From Cloacimonetes bacterium UBA5284 (GTDB lineage Bacteria; Cloacimonadota; Cloacimonadia; Cloacimonadales; Cloacimonadaceae): a DNA stretch of 64,000 nt. A program made the position numbers and the translations under genes. The stretch is taken from the NCBI GenBank assembly GCA_002410505.1, contig DHSO01000052.1, positions 1 through 64,000 on the forward strand. Direction: 5' to 3'. A model generated the notes under the pieces. That model searched no databases. It was not told the origin of the DNA and was given only the letters and a program-made list of their open reading frames with translations. Shown here in pieces: positions 9,289-18,343 of the stretch. The first letter of the stretch is position 1. Every line of letters starts with the position of its first letter.

Positions 9289-9728
9289 ACGATGATTTTT
9301 ACATGAGAATCGCTTTGGAAGAAGCGCGCTTGGCTGCCGAAGAGGATGAAATCCCCGTGGGCGCTTGCTTGGTAAGAGATCAATCTGTGATCCTGAGAGA
9401 CCATAATCGAAGCAGACAGACACAAAATCCCATGGCACACGCCGAAAAGCTGATTCTGGACAAAGCACAAGATCTGGATTACAAATATCTGCAAGAATGC
9501 AGTCTCTTCATAACATTAGAACCCTGCCTGATGTGCAGTGGTATGATTATCCTCAGCCGGGTGGGGCGCGTGGTCTTTGGCTGTTACGATCCCAAATCGG
9601 GTGCAGCAGGTTCCATTTACAACAGCCTTTGGGACAAAAGTTTCAATCACCGTCCGGCTCTTAAGCGAGGAGTATTGGCCGAAGAGTGCGCTTTGGTCTT
9701 GACAGATTTCTTCAAGAAAAAACGTTGA
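9285..9728 (+). CDS. tadA: tRNA adenosine(34) deaminase TadA
   Basis: TadA converts A34 to inosine in the tRNA-Arg(ACG) anticodon. The 147 residues contain the zinc-deaminase signature HAE (His52, Glu54) and PCLMC (Cys81, Cys84), with the EIPVGACLV strand upstream and the GRVVFGCYDPKSGAAGS segment typical of TadA rather than of cytidine deaminases. The ATG overlaps the upstream stop (ATGA). A tRNA-Ser gene begins ten bases after its stop, so tadA and the tRNA may share a transcript. Confidence 0.95.
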   Translation: MNDDFYMRIALEEARLAAEEDEIPVGACLVRDQSVILRDHNRSRQTQNPMAHAEKLILDKAQDLDYKYLQECSLFITLEPCLMCSGMIILSRVGRVVFGCYDPKSGAAGSIYNSLWDKSFNHRPALKRGVLAEECALVLTDFFKKKR

Positions 9729-9738
9729 ACATAGGCGT

Positions 9739-9828
9739 GGAGAGTTGCCGGAGCGGTTGAACGGGACGGTCTCGAAAACCGTTGTATCCTTTCGGGTACC
9801 CAGGGTTCGAATCCCTGACTCTCCGCCA
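9739..9828 (+). tRNA. tRNA-Ser (anticodon CGA)
   Basis: The acceptor stem GGAGAGT (9739-9745) pairs perfectly with ACTCTCC (9818-9824), followed by discriminator G and an encoded CCA. The anticodon stem-loop ACGGT-CTCGAAA-ACCGT gives anticodon CGA (reads UCG). A long variable arm (GTATCCTTTCGGGTAC) and a TPsiC arm CAGGGTTCGAATCCCTG complete a type II serine tRNA. It lies between tadA and the phosphotransferase gene. Confidence 0.97.
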
Positions 9829-9845
9829 TTTATATGGGAGTGTAA

Positions 9846-10808
9846 ATGCATAGTATCCCTTCAGATATCGTTCAAAGCGCAGCGAAGCTCTTTGCCCTGA
9901 GCCTCTCTCCCAGTTTCTTTTCCCGTAGCCATCAACACTCTGCTGGCAGCTTGTTTGAATGCGGGAATGTCTTGCTCAAAGTAAGCAAACAAACCTCAAT
10001 GAATGATATGGATGATATGGATGAACGCCTGCACTACGCACTCCATCTGAGACAAAATGGCATCACAGTACCTGCGTACATTTTGTCGATCAATAAGAAC
10101 ATGATAGAGAGCATTCCGACAGATTCCGGATTGTATCTGGCATATGCATGGCCCAAGGCCCCCGGAAAACCGCTGGCAGACCCACATCCGCGACATCTGG
10201 AGCAATACTATCGGAACTGGGCTGCTCTTTTGGCCGCCTGCCACAATGCTGCCGGGACTTACAGATCTGACTTGCTTCCGGATTGGCATGCAGAGTGGCA
10301 ATCATGTTATAATGATTTGCCCGACAATGAGATGAAGGATTGCTTTGAAGTTCTGAAGGGCGAACTCGATCGCCGGGAAAGAAATATCCTTAACTTTGGA
10401 GCCATCCACAACGATGCCCATCCCAGAAACATCCTGCAAAATGGGCAAGTACTCACTCTGATCGATTTTGACCGATGCTGTTACCATTACTTCGTTCAAG
10501 ACATCGCCAATGCCATTTACAGCGAGTATTCTCGCATAGGATTTCATTCCGGGCACAAATCTGCCTTGATAGAGATGCGAGAGCTTTTCCTGATACCATT
10601 TATCCAAGCTTATCTCGCCGCTCACCCACTCCCAAAGGTAGATATATATGAGGTCGAGATTTTCCTGTTGTACAGACAATTCGTGATGTTTAGCAACTTC
10701 CAGAGGGAGATTAATGAGGCTGCGCCAGACTATCTGAAAGTCTTCCGTCAGAGGATTATGACCAGAGTTCCCTTTCTTCCTTTTAATATAGAGAGTCTCT
10801 TATTCTGA
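9846..10808 (+). CDS. APH/choline-kinase-like phosphotransferase
   Basis: This 320-residue protein belongs to the aminoglycoside/homoserine/choline kinase superfamily. The catalytic loop reads FGAIHNDAHPRNIL (Brenner-type HxDxxxxN with Asp and Asn in place), followed about 12 residues later by LTLIDFDRC, the metal-binding Asp. An N-terminal lobe with NVLLKVSKQ probably supplies the ATP-contacting Lys. A GGGAGTG ribosome-binding site precedes the ATG by five bases. The substrate is unknown: many members phosphorylate choline, homoserine, sugars or antibiotics, and nothing nearby decides. It is followed by almost 480 bases without a gene. Confidence 0.75.
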   Translation: MHSIPSDIVQSAAKLFALSLSPSFFSRSHQHSAGSLFECGNVLLKVSKQTSMNDMDDMDERLHYALHLRQNGITVPAYILSINKNMIESIPTDSGLYLAYAWPKAPGKPLADPHPRHLEQYYRNWAALLAACHNAAGTYRSDLLPDWHAEWQSCYNDLPDNEMKDCFEVLKGELDRRERNILNFGAIHNDAHPRNILQNGQVLTLIDFDRCCYHYFVQDIANAIYSEYSRIGFHSGHKSALIEMRELFLIPFIQAYLAAHPLPKVDIYEVEIFLLYRQFVMFSNFQREINEAAPDYLKVFRQRIMTRVPFLPFNIESLLF

Positions 10809-11162
10809 CATTCATTCCAAGCTTTCGCTCATGGTCTCAGCCTCACCTTCATCGTGCTTATCTTCAACTCAACATCCATAGCTAAGTGCGCAATACTACA
10901 CAATATTACGAAATGCCCGGGGTATACAGCGGGATGAAAGGCCTGCGTCTGGCTGAATAAGTATAGCATATCCTTGGACGATAGAATATCTTTTCTTATT
11001 GGATCACAAATCTATGTAGTATCTAATATCCAATCTTCCGGGTGACATTGCCTGATTATTATACTATGCAGTAAACAGGTAGAAGCTCCTCGAATGTGGC
11101 AGTCCAATATCAGACGAATAGATATTTATTCATCCTATCTGCATGACCATCAGCGTGTTGTG

Positions 11163-11176
11163 TTATATCGATATAA
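11163..11176. promoter_or_regulatory. 14-bp perfect palindrome, possible operator of the hyd locus
   Basis: TTATATCGATATAA reads the same on both strands and lies about 17 bases upstream of a TTGACA hexamer. A preceding TTGTG gives it a partial resemblance to one arm of Rex sites (TTGTGA-N6-TCACAA or TTGTTAA-N4-TTAACAA), but the matching right arm is missing. An operator role is inference. Confidence 0.35.
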
Positions 11177-11192
11177 ATTAAGTAGATTTATC

Positions 11193-11198
11193 TTGACA
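11193..11198 (+). promoter_or_regulatory. Putative -35 hexamer TTGACA of the rex-hyd operon
   Basis: A perfect TTGACA lies 88 bases upstream of rex. The following AT-rich stretch contains TATTTA, but at non-ideal spacing, so the -10 is not assigned. Confidence 0.35.
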
Positions 11199-11285
11199 GA
11201 TTTATCCGATATTTATTTATTGAAAACAGAAAGCTGAATACGCCGTTCTGATTCGTCAGGAGATATTATCAGCAAAGGAGATGCG

Positions 11286-11924
11286 ATGGACGCGATACCG
11301 CTTTTAACCTTAAAGCGCTTGCCCAAATACCTTGATGTTTTAAACAGATTCAAGAAAGCCGGACTCAAGATGGTTTCTGCCACAAAGATAGCCGTCTTTA
11401 CTGATGTCCACATGACTCAAGTGCGCAAAGATCTATCCTTTACCGGCGTGGTTGGCACTCCAAAGATCGGACACAATATTGAGCAACTGATCATAGCCAT
11501 CGAGAACTGCCTAAATTGGAATGATATTTCTTCCTGCTTTCTGGTGGGTGTGGGACATCTGGGAAAAGCATTGATGGGATATCAGGAATTGCACAAAAAA
11601 GGTTTGCGCATCATCGCTGCCTTTGATACTAATCCGGCGCTTTCGGACACCTATTATCAGGGTATACCGATTCACTCGATGGAGAAATTCAGCAACCTTC
11701 TTTCCCGCTTGCATGTGCACATTGGCATTCTCACAGTTCCAGCCGATGCGGCGCAAGGAATTGCCGATCAGATGGTGGAAAATGGAGTTTTGGCTATATG
11801 GAATTTTACTCCGGCAAAACTAATACTTCCGGAGGATATCATCATAGAAAATGTAGACATGAGTTCTTCCTTGGCAGTACTCTCGCGTAGAATCGCCGAA
11901 AGGTTGCATATCGATAAAGCTTAA
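11286..11924 (+). CDS. rex: Redox-sensing transcriptional repressor Rex
   Basis: Rex binds operators when NADH is low and releases them when NADH/NAD+ rises. The 212 residues have the N-terminal winged helix (LKRLPKYLDVLNRFKKAG, then VSATKIAVFTDVHMTQVRKDLSFTG) and the C-terminal Rossmann domain with FLVGVGHLGKAL (about 80-91), AAFDTNP and the domain-swapped C-terminal helix. ATG 11286 is preceded by AAAGGAG. It lies directly upstream of the NADH-linked hydrogenase genes with only about 90 bases before hydC and no terminator between, so autoregulated control of the hyd operon is the natural reading. Confidence 0.95.
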   Translation: MDAIPLLTLKRLPKYLDVLNRFKKAGLKMVSATKIAVFTDVHMTQVRKDLSFTGVVGTPKIGHNIEQLIIAIENCLNWNDISSCFLVGVGHLGKALMGYQELHKKGLRIIAAFDTNPALSDTYYQGIPIHSMEKFSNLLSRLHVHIGILTVPADAAQGIADQMVENGVLAIWNFTPAKLILPEDIIIENVDMSSSLAVLSRRIAERLHIDKA

Positions 11925-12011
11925 GCCGTCTTAAGCCAAGTATAAAAAATCAAAAAATAAATGAATCTCATATTCCCGAAATACATGAAAAATACATATA
12001 CAGGAGTAGAC

Positions 12012-12512
12012 ATGAGTGCCGAATACGCAGCCGCTCACAGCTTCAACAAGGTGATCGACATTCTGGATCGTTTCGACAGAAGCGAAGCCAAGATCATCCC
12101 CATTCTTCAGGCAGTACAAGAAGAATACCGTTACCTGCCTCAAGAAGTACTTACTTTTATAGCCACATCTCTGCGCATCTCCCCTGCCAGACTATTTGGT
12201 GTAGCAACTTTTTACAGTCACTTTTCATTGGAACCCAAGGGAAAGCACATCATAAAGATGTGTGATGGCACAGCCTGCCATGTCCGTGGCTCCTCAGCGG
12301 TAATTGATGCCATTCGCAATAAATTGAATCTCAGTGACAAAAAGATTACTACAGACGACATGATGTTCACATTTGAAACCGTATCCTGTTTGGGTGCCTG
12401 TGGATTGGCCCCGGTTTTGGTGGTGGATGATGAAGTTCACGGCCAGATAACTGCTGAACAGGCTTTGGAACTGATAAGCAACATCGAAGAAAAGGAGAAG
12501 GAAAATGCCTAA
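12012..12512 (+). CDS. hydC: Bifurcating [FeFe] hydrogenase gamma subunit HydC (NuoE-like)
   Basis: This is the NuoE-type subunit of the trimeric electron-bifurcating hydrogenase HydABC. It carries a thioredoxin-like [2Fe-2S] domain with four ligands in CDGTACHVRGS and VSCLGACGLAP, after an N-terminal helical bundle (ILQAVQEEYRYLPQEVL). I place the start at ATG 12012 (166 residues), because AGGAG lies five bases upstream; the ATG at 11961 would add 17 residues without a ribosome-binding site. The stop overlaps hydB by eight bases, indicating translational coupling. Confidence 0.92.
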   Translation: MSAEYAAAHSFNKVIDILDRFDRSEAKIIPILQAVQEEYRYLPQEVLTFIATSLRISPARLFGVATFYSHFSLEPKGKHIIKMCDGTACHVRGSSAVIDAIRNKLNLSDKKITTDDMMFTFETVSCLGACGLAPVLVVDDEVHGQITAEQALELISNIEEKEKENA

Positions 12513-14397
12513 ACTCGAAGAGCTCCGTGATGCTTATAATGAAGCTCGCGCGCTATGTGACAAGCGCATTATCGTTTGTGCCGGAACAGGTTGCATTGCC
12601 AATGGTTCCATGAAGGTTTTTGAAGCTCTTAAAAACGCCATTGCCTTAAGTGGATTGGAAGTAACCGTCTCCCTGAAATCTCATGATCCCAAAGAACATA
12701 AACATCACGATGTATATATGATTGGCAGCGGATGTCAGGGATTCTGCCAGGTCGGTCCCCTGGTTACCATCGAACCAGCCGGGATAATGTATGGTCATGT
12801 AAAACCGACAGACGCCGAAGAAATTGTGGCTCAGTCGATCGTAAAAGATGAAGTGATAGAGCGTTTGCTGTATCATGATCCCGTGTCTGGAACCGCTTAT
12901 AAAGGACCGGGTGAGATTCCTTTCTACGTCCGCCAACAGCGTACCGGATTGAAAGATTGCGGTAGGATAGATCCCTCCAACATCTCTGAATACATAGCTC
13001 ATGGCGGGTACTTTTCAGCCCGAGACGCATTTATGAAATATGATGCTGAAGCACTGTGCAATTTATACAAAGAAAGCGGGTTACGCGGTCGTGGTGGCGG
13101 TGGTTTTTTAACCGGTCTGAAATGGGATTTTGCACGCAAAGAAAACAATGAAAAGAAATACGTGGTCTGCAATGGTGATGAAGGTGATCCCGGAGCTTTT
13201 ATGGATCGTTCCATATTGGAAGGTAATCCGCATAGTGTGATCGAAGGCATGATGATCGCCGCCAAAGCAATCGGAGCCAACGAAGGTTATGTATATGTTC
13301 GCATGGAGTATCCCCTGGCTTGCTCAAGAATTCGTGAAGCCATAGCTACAGCTGAAGAATACGGCATTTTGGGAGACCATGTGTTTGGCAGCAAAGAGAG
13401 TTTCCATATCAACGTGATGGAAGGTGCCGGAGCATTTGTCTGCGGAGAGGAAACCGCTCTTATAGCCTCGATCGAAGGCAAACGTGGTATGCCCTCACCC
13501 AAACCTCCATTCCCTGCTCAGAAGGGACTCTTTGGCAAGCCCACCGTGATCAACAATGTGGAAACCCTGGCTTTGGTGCCGATTGTAATGCAAAAGGGAG
13601 TAGAAGACTTCCGCAAGGTGGGGAGCGCCAAATCTCCAGGCACGAAGACTTTTGCGCTAACCGGGCATGTGGCCAACACCGGACTGATCGAAGTACCTTT
13701 CGGCACCACTATCCGCGAGATCGTTTTCGAGATCGGAGGAGGCGTATTTGACAAAGATGGCAAGATTAACAATGATGCCTTCAAAGCCGTTCAGATCGGT
13801 GGTCCCAGCGGTGGTTGCCTCACTCGTGAACACTTGGATCTACCCCTGGATTTCGATTCTTTGGGATCGATCGGAGCGATGGTTGGTTCAGGTGGGATGG
13901 TAGTGATGAACGACAGCACCTGTATGGTGGAAACAGCCCGCTATTTCATGACATTCACTCAGCACGAATCCTGTGGTAAATGTGTGCCTTGTCGTGAAGG
14001 GACGCGTCAGATGCTGGAGATTTTGGAAGACATCACCAAAGGCGAAGCCGATGAAGAGAGCCTAGAGCTCTTGCAGGAAGCTGGAGAAGCCGTAAAGATC
14101 ACCTCTTTATGTGGTTTGGGCAAATCCGCTCCAAATCCCGTGCTATCCACTCTGCGATATTTCCGCGACGAATATGAAGCGCATGTGAAGGCGAAGTATT
14201 GTCCCACGAAGACTTGCAAAGCCCTCAGTCCCATCAGCATTGATCCTACTCTTTGCCGTGGCTGCACCCTGTGTAAGCGGGTCTGTCCGGTTGGAGCGAT
14301 CTCCGGTGAAGTGAAAAAACCGCATGTCATCGACCCCATGGTTTGCATCAAATGCGGAGCTTGTATCGCAACCTGCAAATTCAAAGCCATCAGCTAA
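12505..14397 (+). CDS. hydB: Bifurcating [FeFe] hydrogenase beta subunit HydB (NuoF-like)
   Basis: HydB is the flavin-containing subunit where NADH and ferredoxin electrons meet. The 630 residues show, in order, an N-terminal thioredoxin-like [2Fe-2S] domain (IVCAGTGCIANGS, then GCQGFCQVGPLV), the NADH/FMN-binding core (LRGRGGGGFLTGLKW and VCNGDEGDPGAFMDR), an SLBB-like segment, the NuoF [4Fe-4S] motif ESCGKCVPCREG, and two C-terminal ferredoxin clusters (CRGCTLCKRVCP, CIKCGACIATC). This extended form is typical of HydB and related bifurcating enzymes rather than of Complex I NuoF. It overlaps hydC, with GGAG upstream of the ATG. Confidence 0.95.
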   Translation: MPKLEELRDAYNEARALCDKRIIVCAGTGCIANGSMKVFEALKNAIALSGLEVTVSLKSHDPKEHKHHDVYMIGSGCQGFCQVGPLVTIEPAGIMYGHVKPTDAEEIVAQSIVKDEVIERLLYHDPVSGTAYKGPGEIPFYVRQQRTGLKDCGRIDPSNISEYIAHGGYFSARDAFMKYDAEALCNLYKESGLRGRGGGGFLTGLKWDFARKENNEKKYVVCNGDEGDPGAFMDRSILEGNPHSVIEGMMIAAKAIGANEGYVYVRMEYPLACSRIREAIATAEEYGILGDHVFGSKESFHINVMEGAGAFVCGEETALIASIEGKRGMPSPKPPFPAQKGLFGKPTVINNVETLALVPIVMQKGVEDFRKVGSAKSPGTKTFALTGHVANTGLIEVPFGTTIREIVFEIGGGVFDKDGKINNDAFKAVQIGGPSGGCLTREHLDLPLDFDSLGSIGAMVGSGGMVVMNDSTCMVETARYFMTFTQHESCGKCVPCREGTRQMLEILEDITKGEADEESLELLQEAGEAVKITSLCGLGKSAPNPVLSTLRYFRDEYEAHVKAKYCPTKTCKALSPISIDPTLCRGCTLCKRVCPVGAISGEVKKPHVIDPMVCIKCGACIATCKFKAIS

Positions 14398-14412
14398 TCA
14401 GGAGTATATAAA

Positions 14413-16413
14413 ATGGAAAGATATGTATATATAAATGACCGTCCCGTTGTCTGGGAAGACGAGAAGAATATTCTTGAACTGGCCCGGAAAGCCCACATCG
14501 ATATCCCCACTTTCTGCTATCATAGCGATTTGAGCCTGTATGGCGCTTGCAGATTGTGCATGGTGGAAGTTGAAGGACGCGGTTTGGTGACATCCTGTTC
14601 TACCGCTCCATTTGAAGGCATGAAGATCAAAACCCATACCGAACAGATTTTGAAATTGCGCAAAACTATCGTGGAAATGCTGCTGGCAAATCACGATCAA
14701 GAATGCCCTAAATGCTCACGTGCCAACGATTGTAAGCTTAGAGATATTTCAAATCGGCTGAGCATCGACAAGGTGCGTTTCCGTAGAACCCGGCAAGCCA
14801 AGCCGAAGGATCTGGGCAGTGAATGTCTGGTGAGAGACCCCAATAAATGCGTTCTCTGCGGCGATTGCGTGAGATTCTGCAGCGAGATCCAGGGCATTGG
14901 TGCTATCGATTTTGCTGCACGCGGACAGAATGTATGTGTAGCCGCGGCATATGGCAAAAGCCTGGCTCAGGTAGATTGCATCAATTGCGGACAGTGTGCA
15001 GCAGTGTGCCCTACCGGAGCAATAGTGGTAAAAAGCCATATTCCTCAGACATGGGAAGTGATTCACGATTCAACCAAGACAGTTGTAGCTCAGATCGCTC
15101 CCGCGGTGCGCGTGGCCTTGGGTGAGATGTTCAACCTTCCTGCCTGTGACAATACAACCGGCAAAATGGTCGCCGCTTTGCGTATGATCGGATTTGATCA
15201 GGTATACGATACAGCTTTTGCGGCTGATCTCACTGTGGTTGAAGAAGCCAACGAATTCATCGCCCGCAAATCCAAAGGCGAAAAACTGCCGATCTTCACT
15301 TCATGCTGTCCAGCTTGGGTGAAGTTTGCCGAACAAAGCTATCCGCAATTATTGGAGAATCTTTCCAGCTGCCGTTCTCCTCAGCAGATGTTTGGTGCCA
15401 TTGCCAAAGAGCGTTTACCGAAACTGTTGAAAGTGGACAAAAAGGACTTGGTGGTAGTATCTATAATGCCTTGTACCGCCAAAAAGTATGAATGCAAGCG
15501 CCCAGAATTTACTCATGACGGCATCGCAGACGTGGACATCGCTCTCACCACACAGGAACTGGGCAGGATGATCAAAGAAGCCGGAATTGACTTTGAAGCT
15601 TTGGAACCGGAATCCATGGATCTACCCCTGGGCTTTGCTACCGGAGCGGGCATGATCTTTGGCAACAGTGGCGGAGTGTCCGAAGCAGTACTCCGTTATG
15701 CTGCTGACAAATTTGACATCCCCGTGCCCGAAAACATTGTTTTGCAAGAAGTGCGGGGCGAATCCGGAATACGTGAAGCTGTGTTGGCGGATGGAAATCT
15801 AAAGATGGCCGTAGTTCATGGCATCAAAAACGCGCAGGAATTGTGCGACAAGATACTGGCCGGGGAAGCCGAATATGACATCGTGGAAGTGATGGCATGT
15901 CCAGGCGGATGCACCGGAGGGGCAGGACAGCCGATCGTGATGGATCGCATCAAACGCAAGAAACGCACCACATCTTTGTATCACGCGGACAAAACCATGC
16001 CTATGCACAGAGCTCAGGACAACCCTTTCATTGGTGAATTGTACGAGACACTACTGGACACACCCAACAGTCACAAAGCCCATGAACTCTTGCACACTGC
16101 CTACAAGCATCGCAAACGCATTGACGATGACGAGCTGTCTTTTTCCGGAGCCGGTAGCGAAGACCGTTGCAAGATAAGAGTTTGCGTGGGCACATCCTGC
16201 TATCTGCGTGGTTCCCAGGATATCCTGGCCAAAACCTTGCAAATGGTAGAAGAAAACGCTTGGGGCAGCCATTTCGATATCGCCGCCACATTCTGCAGCG
16301 AGAAATGCGACAAAGGCCCAAATGTGCGAATTGGTGAAGAAGTGATTCATAGAGCCACCCTGGAACAGGTAAAAGATCTCATCAGCAAAGAAGCGAAAAA
16401 GAGAGTACAATGA
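14413..16413 (+). CDS. hydA: Bifurcating [FeFe] hydrogenase catalytic subunit HydA
   Basis: This is the H2-evolving or H2-oxidising subunit, 666 residues. The N-terminus has a plant-type [2Fe-2S] cluster (CYHSDLSLYGACRLC), a His-ligated [4Fe-4S] cluster (HDQECPKC) and two ferredoxin clusters (CVLCGDCVRFC, CINCGQCAAVC). The H-cluster motifs are intact: L1 TSCCPAW (Cys298/299), L2 MPCTAKKYE (Cys354) and L3 MACPGGCTGGAGQP (Cys496/500; GGAGQP where GGGQP is more usual). A C-terminal thioredoxin-like [2Fe-2S] domain (CVGTSCYLRGS, FCSEKCDKGP) completes it. AGGAG precedes the ATG. The HydEFG maturases are not in the window. Confidence 0.96.
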   Translation: MERYVYINDRPVVWEDEKNILELARKAHIDIPTFCYHSDLSLYGACRLCMVEVEGRGLVTSCSTAPFEGMKIKTHTEQILKLRKTIVEMLLANHDQECPKCSRANDCKLRDISNRLSIDKVRFRRTRQAKPKDLGSECLVRDPNKCVLCGDCVRFCSEIQGIGAIDFAARGQNVCVAAAYGKSLAQVDCINCGQCAAVCPTGAIVVKSHIPQTWEVIHDSTKTVVAQIAPAVRVALGEMFNLPACDNTTGKMVAALRMIGFDQVYDTAFAADLTVVEEANEFIARKSKGEKLPIFTSCCPAWVKFAEQSYPQLLENLSSCRSPQQMFGAIAKERLPKLLKVDKKDLVVVSIMPCTAKKYECKRPEFTHDGIADVDIALTTQELGRMIKEAGIDFEALEPESMDLPLGFATGAGMIFGNSGGVSEAVLRYAADKFDIPVPENIVLQEVRGESGIREAVLADGNLKMAVVHGIKNAQELCDKILAGEAEYDIVEVMACPGGCTGGAGQPIVMDRIKRKKRTTSLYHADKTMPMHRAQDNPFIGELYETLLDTPNSHKAHELLHTAYKHRKRIDDDELSFSGAGSEDRCKIRVCVGTSCYLRGSQDILAKTLQMVEENAWGSHFDIAATFCSEKCDKGPNVRIGEEVIHRATLEQVKDLISKEAKKRVQ

Positions 16414-16652
16414 AGAAGATCCTGATCTGTATGGGGAGCTCCTGTTTTGCCCGTGAAAACAGAGATAACCTCCGCGTGATCGAGGAGTTTCTGAAGAATC
16501 ACGGGATCAGTGATAGTGTGCATATCGAAGGCTCGCTCTGCATGGGGCAATGCCATCGGGGACCAAACATAACCATCAACGGCAATGAATACCACGAAGT
16601 ACGTGGTGAAGAACTGCCCGAGATACTGAGAAAAGAACTGATAGAACTATGA
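16410..16652 (+). CDS. Single-domain thioredoxin-like [2Fe-2S] ferredoxin
   Basis: This 80-residue protein consists of one thioredoxin-fold [2Fe-2S] domain with cysteines in ICMGSSCFAREN and LCMGQCHRGPN, resembling the C-terminal domain of HydA and the HydC fold. It overlaps hydA by four bases (ATGA) and the next gene by four bases, so it is locked into this operon. A plausible role is electron transfer between HydABC and the sensory hydrogenase that follows; that is inference from position. Confidence 0.8.
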   Translation: MKKILICMGSSCFARENRDNLRVIEEFLKNHGISDSVHIEGSLCMGQCHRGPNITINGNEYHEVRGEELPEILRKELIEL

Positions 16653-18343
16653 ATAAGCCGATTTACACCGAGAAAACACAGTGTCAGGATTGCTACAAAT
16701 GTGTTCGTGGATGCCCGGTAAAGGCTATCCGCGTGGTGGATGGCAGCGCCCAGGTGATGCCGGAAGCGTGCATCCTTTGCGGGCATTGCACCGAAGTATG
16801 CCCCGTGGGAGCCAAAAAGATCAGAGACGATCTAAGCTTGGCTATGCAGCTGTTGAAAGACAAGAAGCATGTGTATGTTTCTTTGGCTCCTACCTTTCGA
16901 ACAGAATTCAACGGGATGAATGAGGCGAAGCTGATCGGGGCGATCCGTAGCCTTGGTTTTGCCGGTGTATCGGAAACAGCATTGGGAGCGCAGGTGGTGT
17001 CATCTGCCTGCGCTCAATTGCTCCGTGAGGGGGATCATTCGCTGATGATATCCTCAGCCTGTCCCAGCGTAATCCATCTCATTGAACAGTATTATCCGCA
17101 GCTGGTGCCCTTTATAACTCCGGTTTCCTCACCTCTGCAAGCTCATTGTAAGCTACTTAGAGAGGAATATGGCGCAGATATCGGAATAGTATTTATCGGA
17201 CCATGTATTGCCAAAAAGAACGAAAGCACAGACAGCTTTGATGTCGCTCTCACTTTTGCCGATCTCAGGCGTTGGTTCAACATGAATGTCATCGATTGGG
17301 ATAAGGTGAGCCTCGAAGATAGTTTTGTACCAGAAGCCGCCGCGGAGGGTGGATTGTATCCCATCGATGGCGGCATGATCGAAGGCATCAAGTACTATGG
17401 CGTTCCCGAAGACACCCTTTTTATGTGCTTCTCCGGAGTCGAAGAGATAATGGAGGCATTTGATGAAATTGATACCAGAGGTTTTGATCACCCGGTATTC
17501 GTGGAAACTCTAGCCTGCGTAGGTGGTTGCGTGAATGGCCCCGGAGTAAGCAAAAGAGGGTCGATAGCCCAGAAACGTTATAAAGTACAAACACTCACAC
17601 CATCCGCCCCTGCCAGCCGCGATATGCAGCCTCTGGACATCGGAAAAACATTTCATGAAAGGGAAATCGTAAAGGGAGCTCACAGCAAACAGGAGATAGC
17701 CGCGGCACTATTGAGAATTGGCAAAAAACGTGTGGAAGAAGAGCTGAATTGTGGTGGTTGTGGATACGATACCTGCAGGGATTTTGCCTGCGCCTTGATA
17801 GAGGATAAGGCCGAACCGGCAATGTGTGTATCGTATCTGCGCAAACTGGCTCAGAACAAGGCTGCCGCATTGATTAAGGCAATGCCATCCGGGGTGGTAA
17901 TCGTAGATGAGAATCTGAAGATTATAGAAAGCAACGCCCGCTTTATCCAGATCATCGGTGGCGATGCCAGCATCATCTCTGAAGCGGATCCTGACCTGGA
18001 AGGCGCGTATCTGGAACGCCTAGTAGATTTCCACGAGCTCTTCGCCGAAGCACTGCGGGAAGGCACTGAAGTTAAGATTCAAGATATTCGCCGAAATGGG
18101 CGCATCATCCGCTTGACGCTGTTTTCGATCCAGAAGCATCTGGTCTTGGGTGGTATCCTGCAAGACATCACAGAGCCGATGATACAAAGTGAACAGATCA
18201 TCGAAAAGGCTAACGAAGTGATGAAAAAGAACCTCACTACAGTACAACAAATTGCCTTTCTTTTGGGAGAAAACGCCGCGGACAGCGAGGTCTTGCTCTC
18301 ATCCATCATCCAGAGCTTTGCAAACAAGGATGCACCAAAGTGA
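16649..18343 (+). CDS. Sensory-type [FeFe] hydrogenase with PAS domain (HydS-like)
   Basis: The 564-residue protein has two N-terminal [4Fe-4S] ferredoxin motifs (CQDCYKCVRGCP, CILCGHCTEVCP). An H-cluster domain follows, whose L1 reads SSACPS: Ala137 replaces the proton-transfer cysteine, while the cluster ligand Cys138 stays. L2 is GPCIAKKNE (Cys186) and L3 is ACVGGCVNGPG (Cys290/294). Next come a further Fe-S motif, CGGCGYDTCRDFACAL, and a C-terminal PAS domain (about 405-520, MPSGVVIVDENLKIIESNARF). This is the layout of the group C putative H2-sensing hydrogenases, which are typically coupled to PP2C-type phosphatases, as here. It is co-transcribed with the genes on both sides (four-base overlaps). 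Confidence 0.9.
   Translation: MNKPIYTEKTQCQDCYKCVRGCPVKAIRVVDGSAQVMPEACILCGHCTEVCPVGAKKIRDDLSLAMQLLKDKKHVYVSLAPTFRTEFNGMNEAKLIGAIRSLGFAGVSETALGAQVVSSACAQLLREGDHSLMISSACPSVIHLIEQYYPQLVPFITPVSSPLQAHCKLLREEYGADIGIVFIGPCIAKKNESTDSFDVALTFADLRRWFNMNVIDWDKVSLEDSFVPEAAAEGGLYPIDGGMIEGIKYYGVPEDTLFMCFSGVEEIMEAFDEIDTRGFDHPVFVETLACVGGCVNGPGVSKRGSIAQKRYKVQTLTPSAPASRDMQPLDIGKTFHEREIVKGAHSKQEIAAALLRIGKKRVEEELNCGGCGYDTCRDFACALIEDKAEPAMCVSYLRKLAQNKAAALIKAMPSGVVIVDENLKIIESNARFIQIIGGDASIISEADPDLEGAYLERLVDFHELFAEALREGTEVKIQDIRRNGRIIRLTLFSIQKHLVLGGILQDITEPMIQSEQIIEKANEVMKKNLTTVQQIAFLLGENAADSEVLLSSIIQSFANKDAPK

Larger units (their letters stand above)
10809..11285. other. Intergenic region upstream of rex
   Basis: No gene was recognised in this 477-base stretch. 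It contains a perfect 14-bp palindrome TTATATCGATATAA at 11163-11176, a TTGACA hexamer at 11193-11198 and an AAAGGAG ribosome-binding site just before the rex start. It must hold the control region of the hydrogenase locus. Confidence 0.6.

Noticed and set aside
9516..9851. Minus-strand open frames across tadA/tRNA-Ser reading GESGIRTLGTRK and ESQGFEPWVPERIQ
   Set aside because: These peptides are the translated complement of a tRNA-Ser gene, a well-known false gene; the tRNA structure is perfect on the plus strand.
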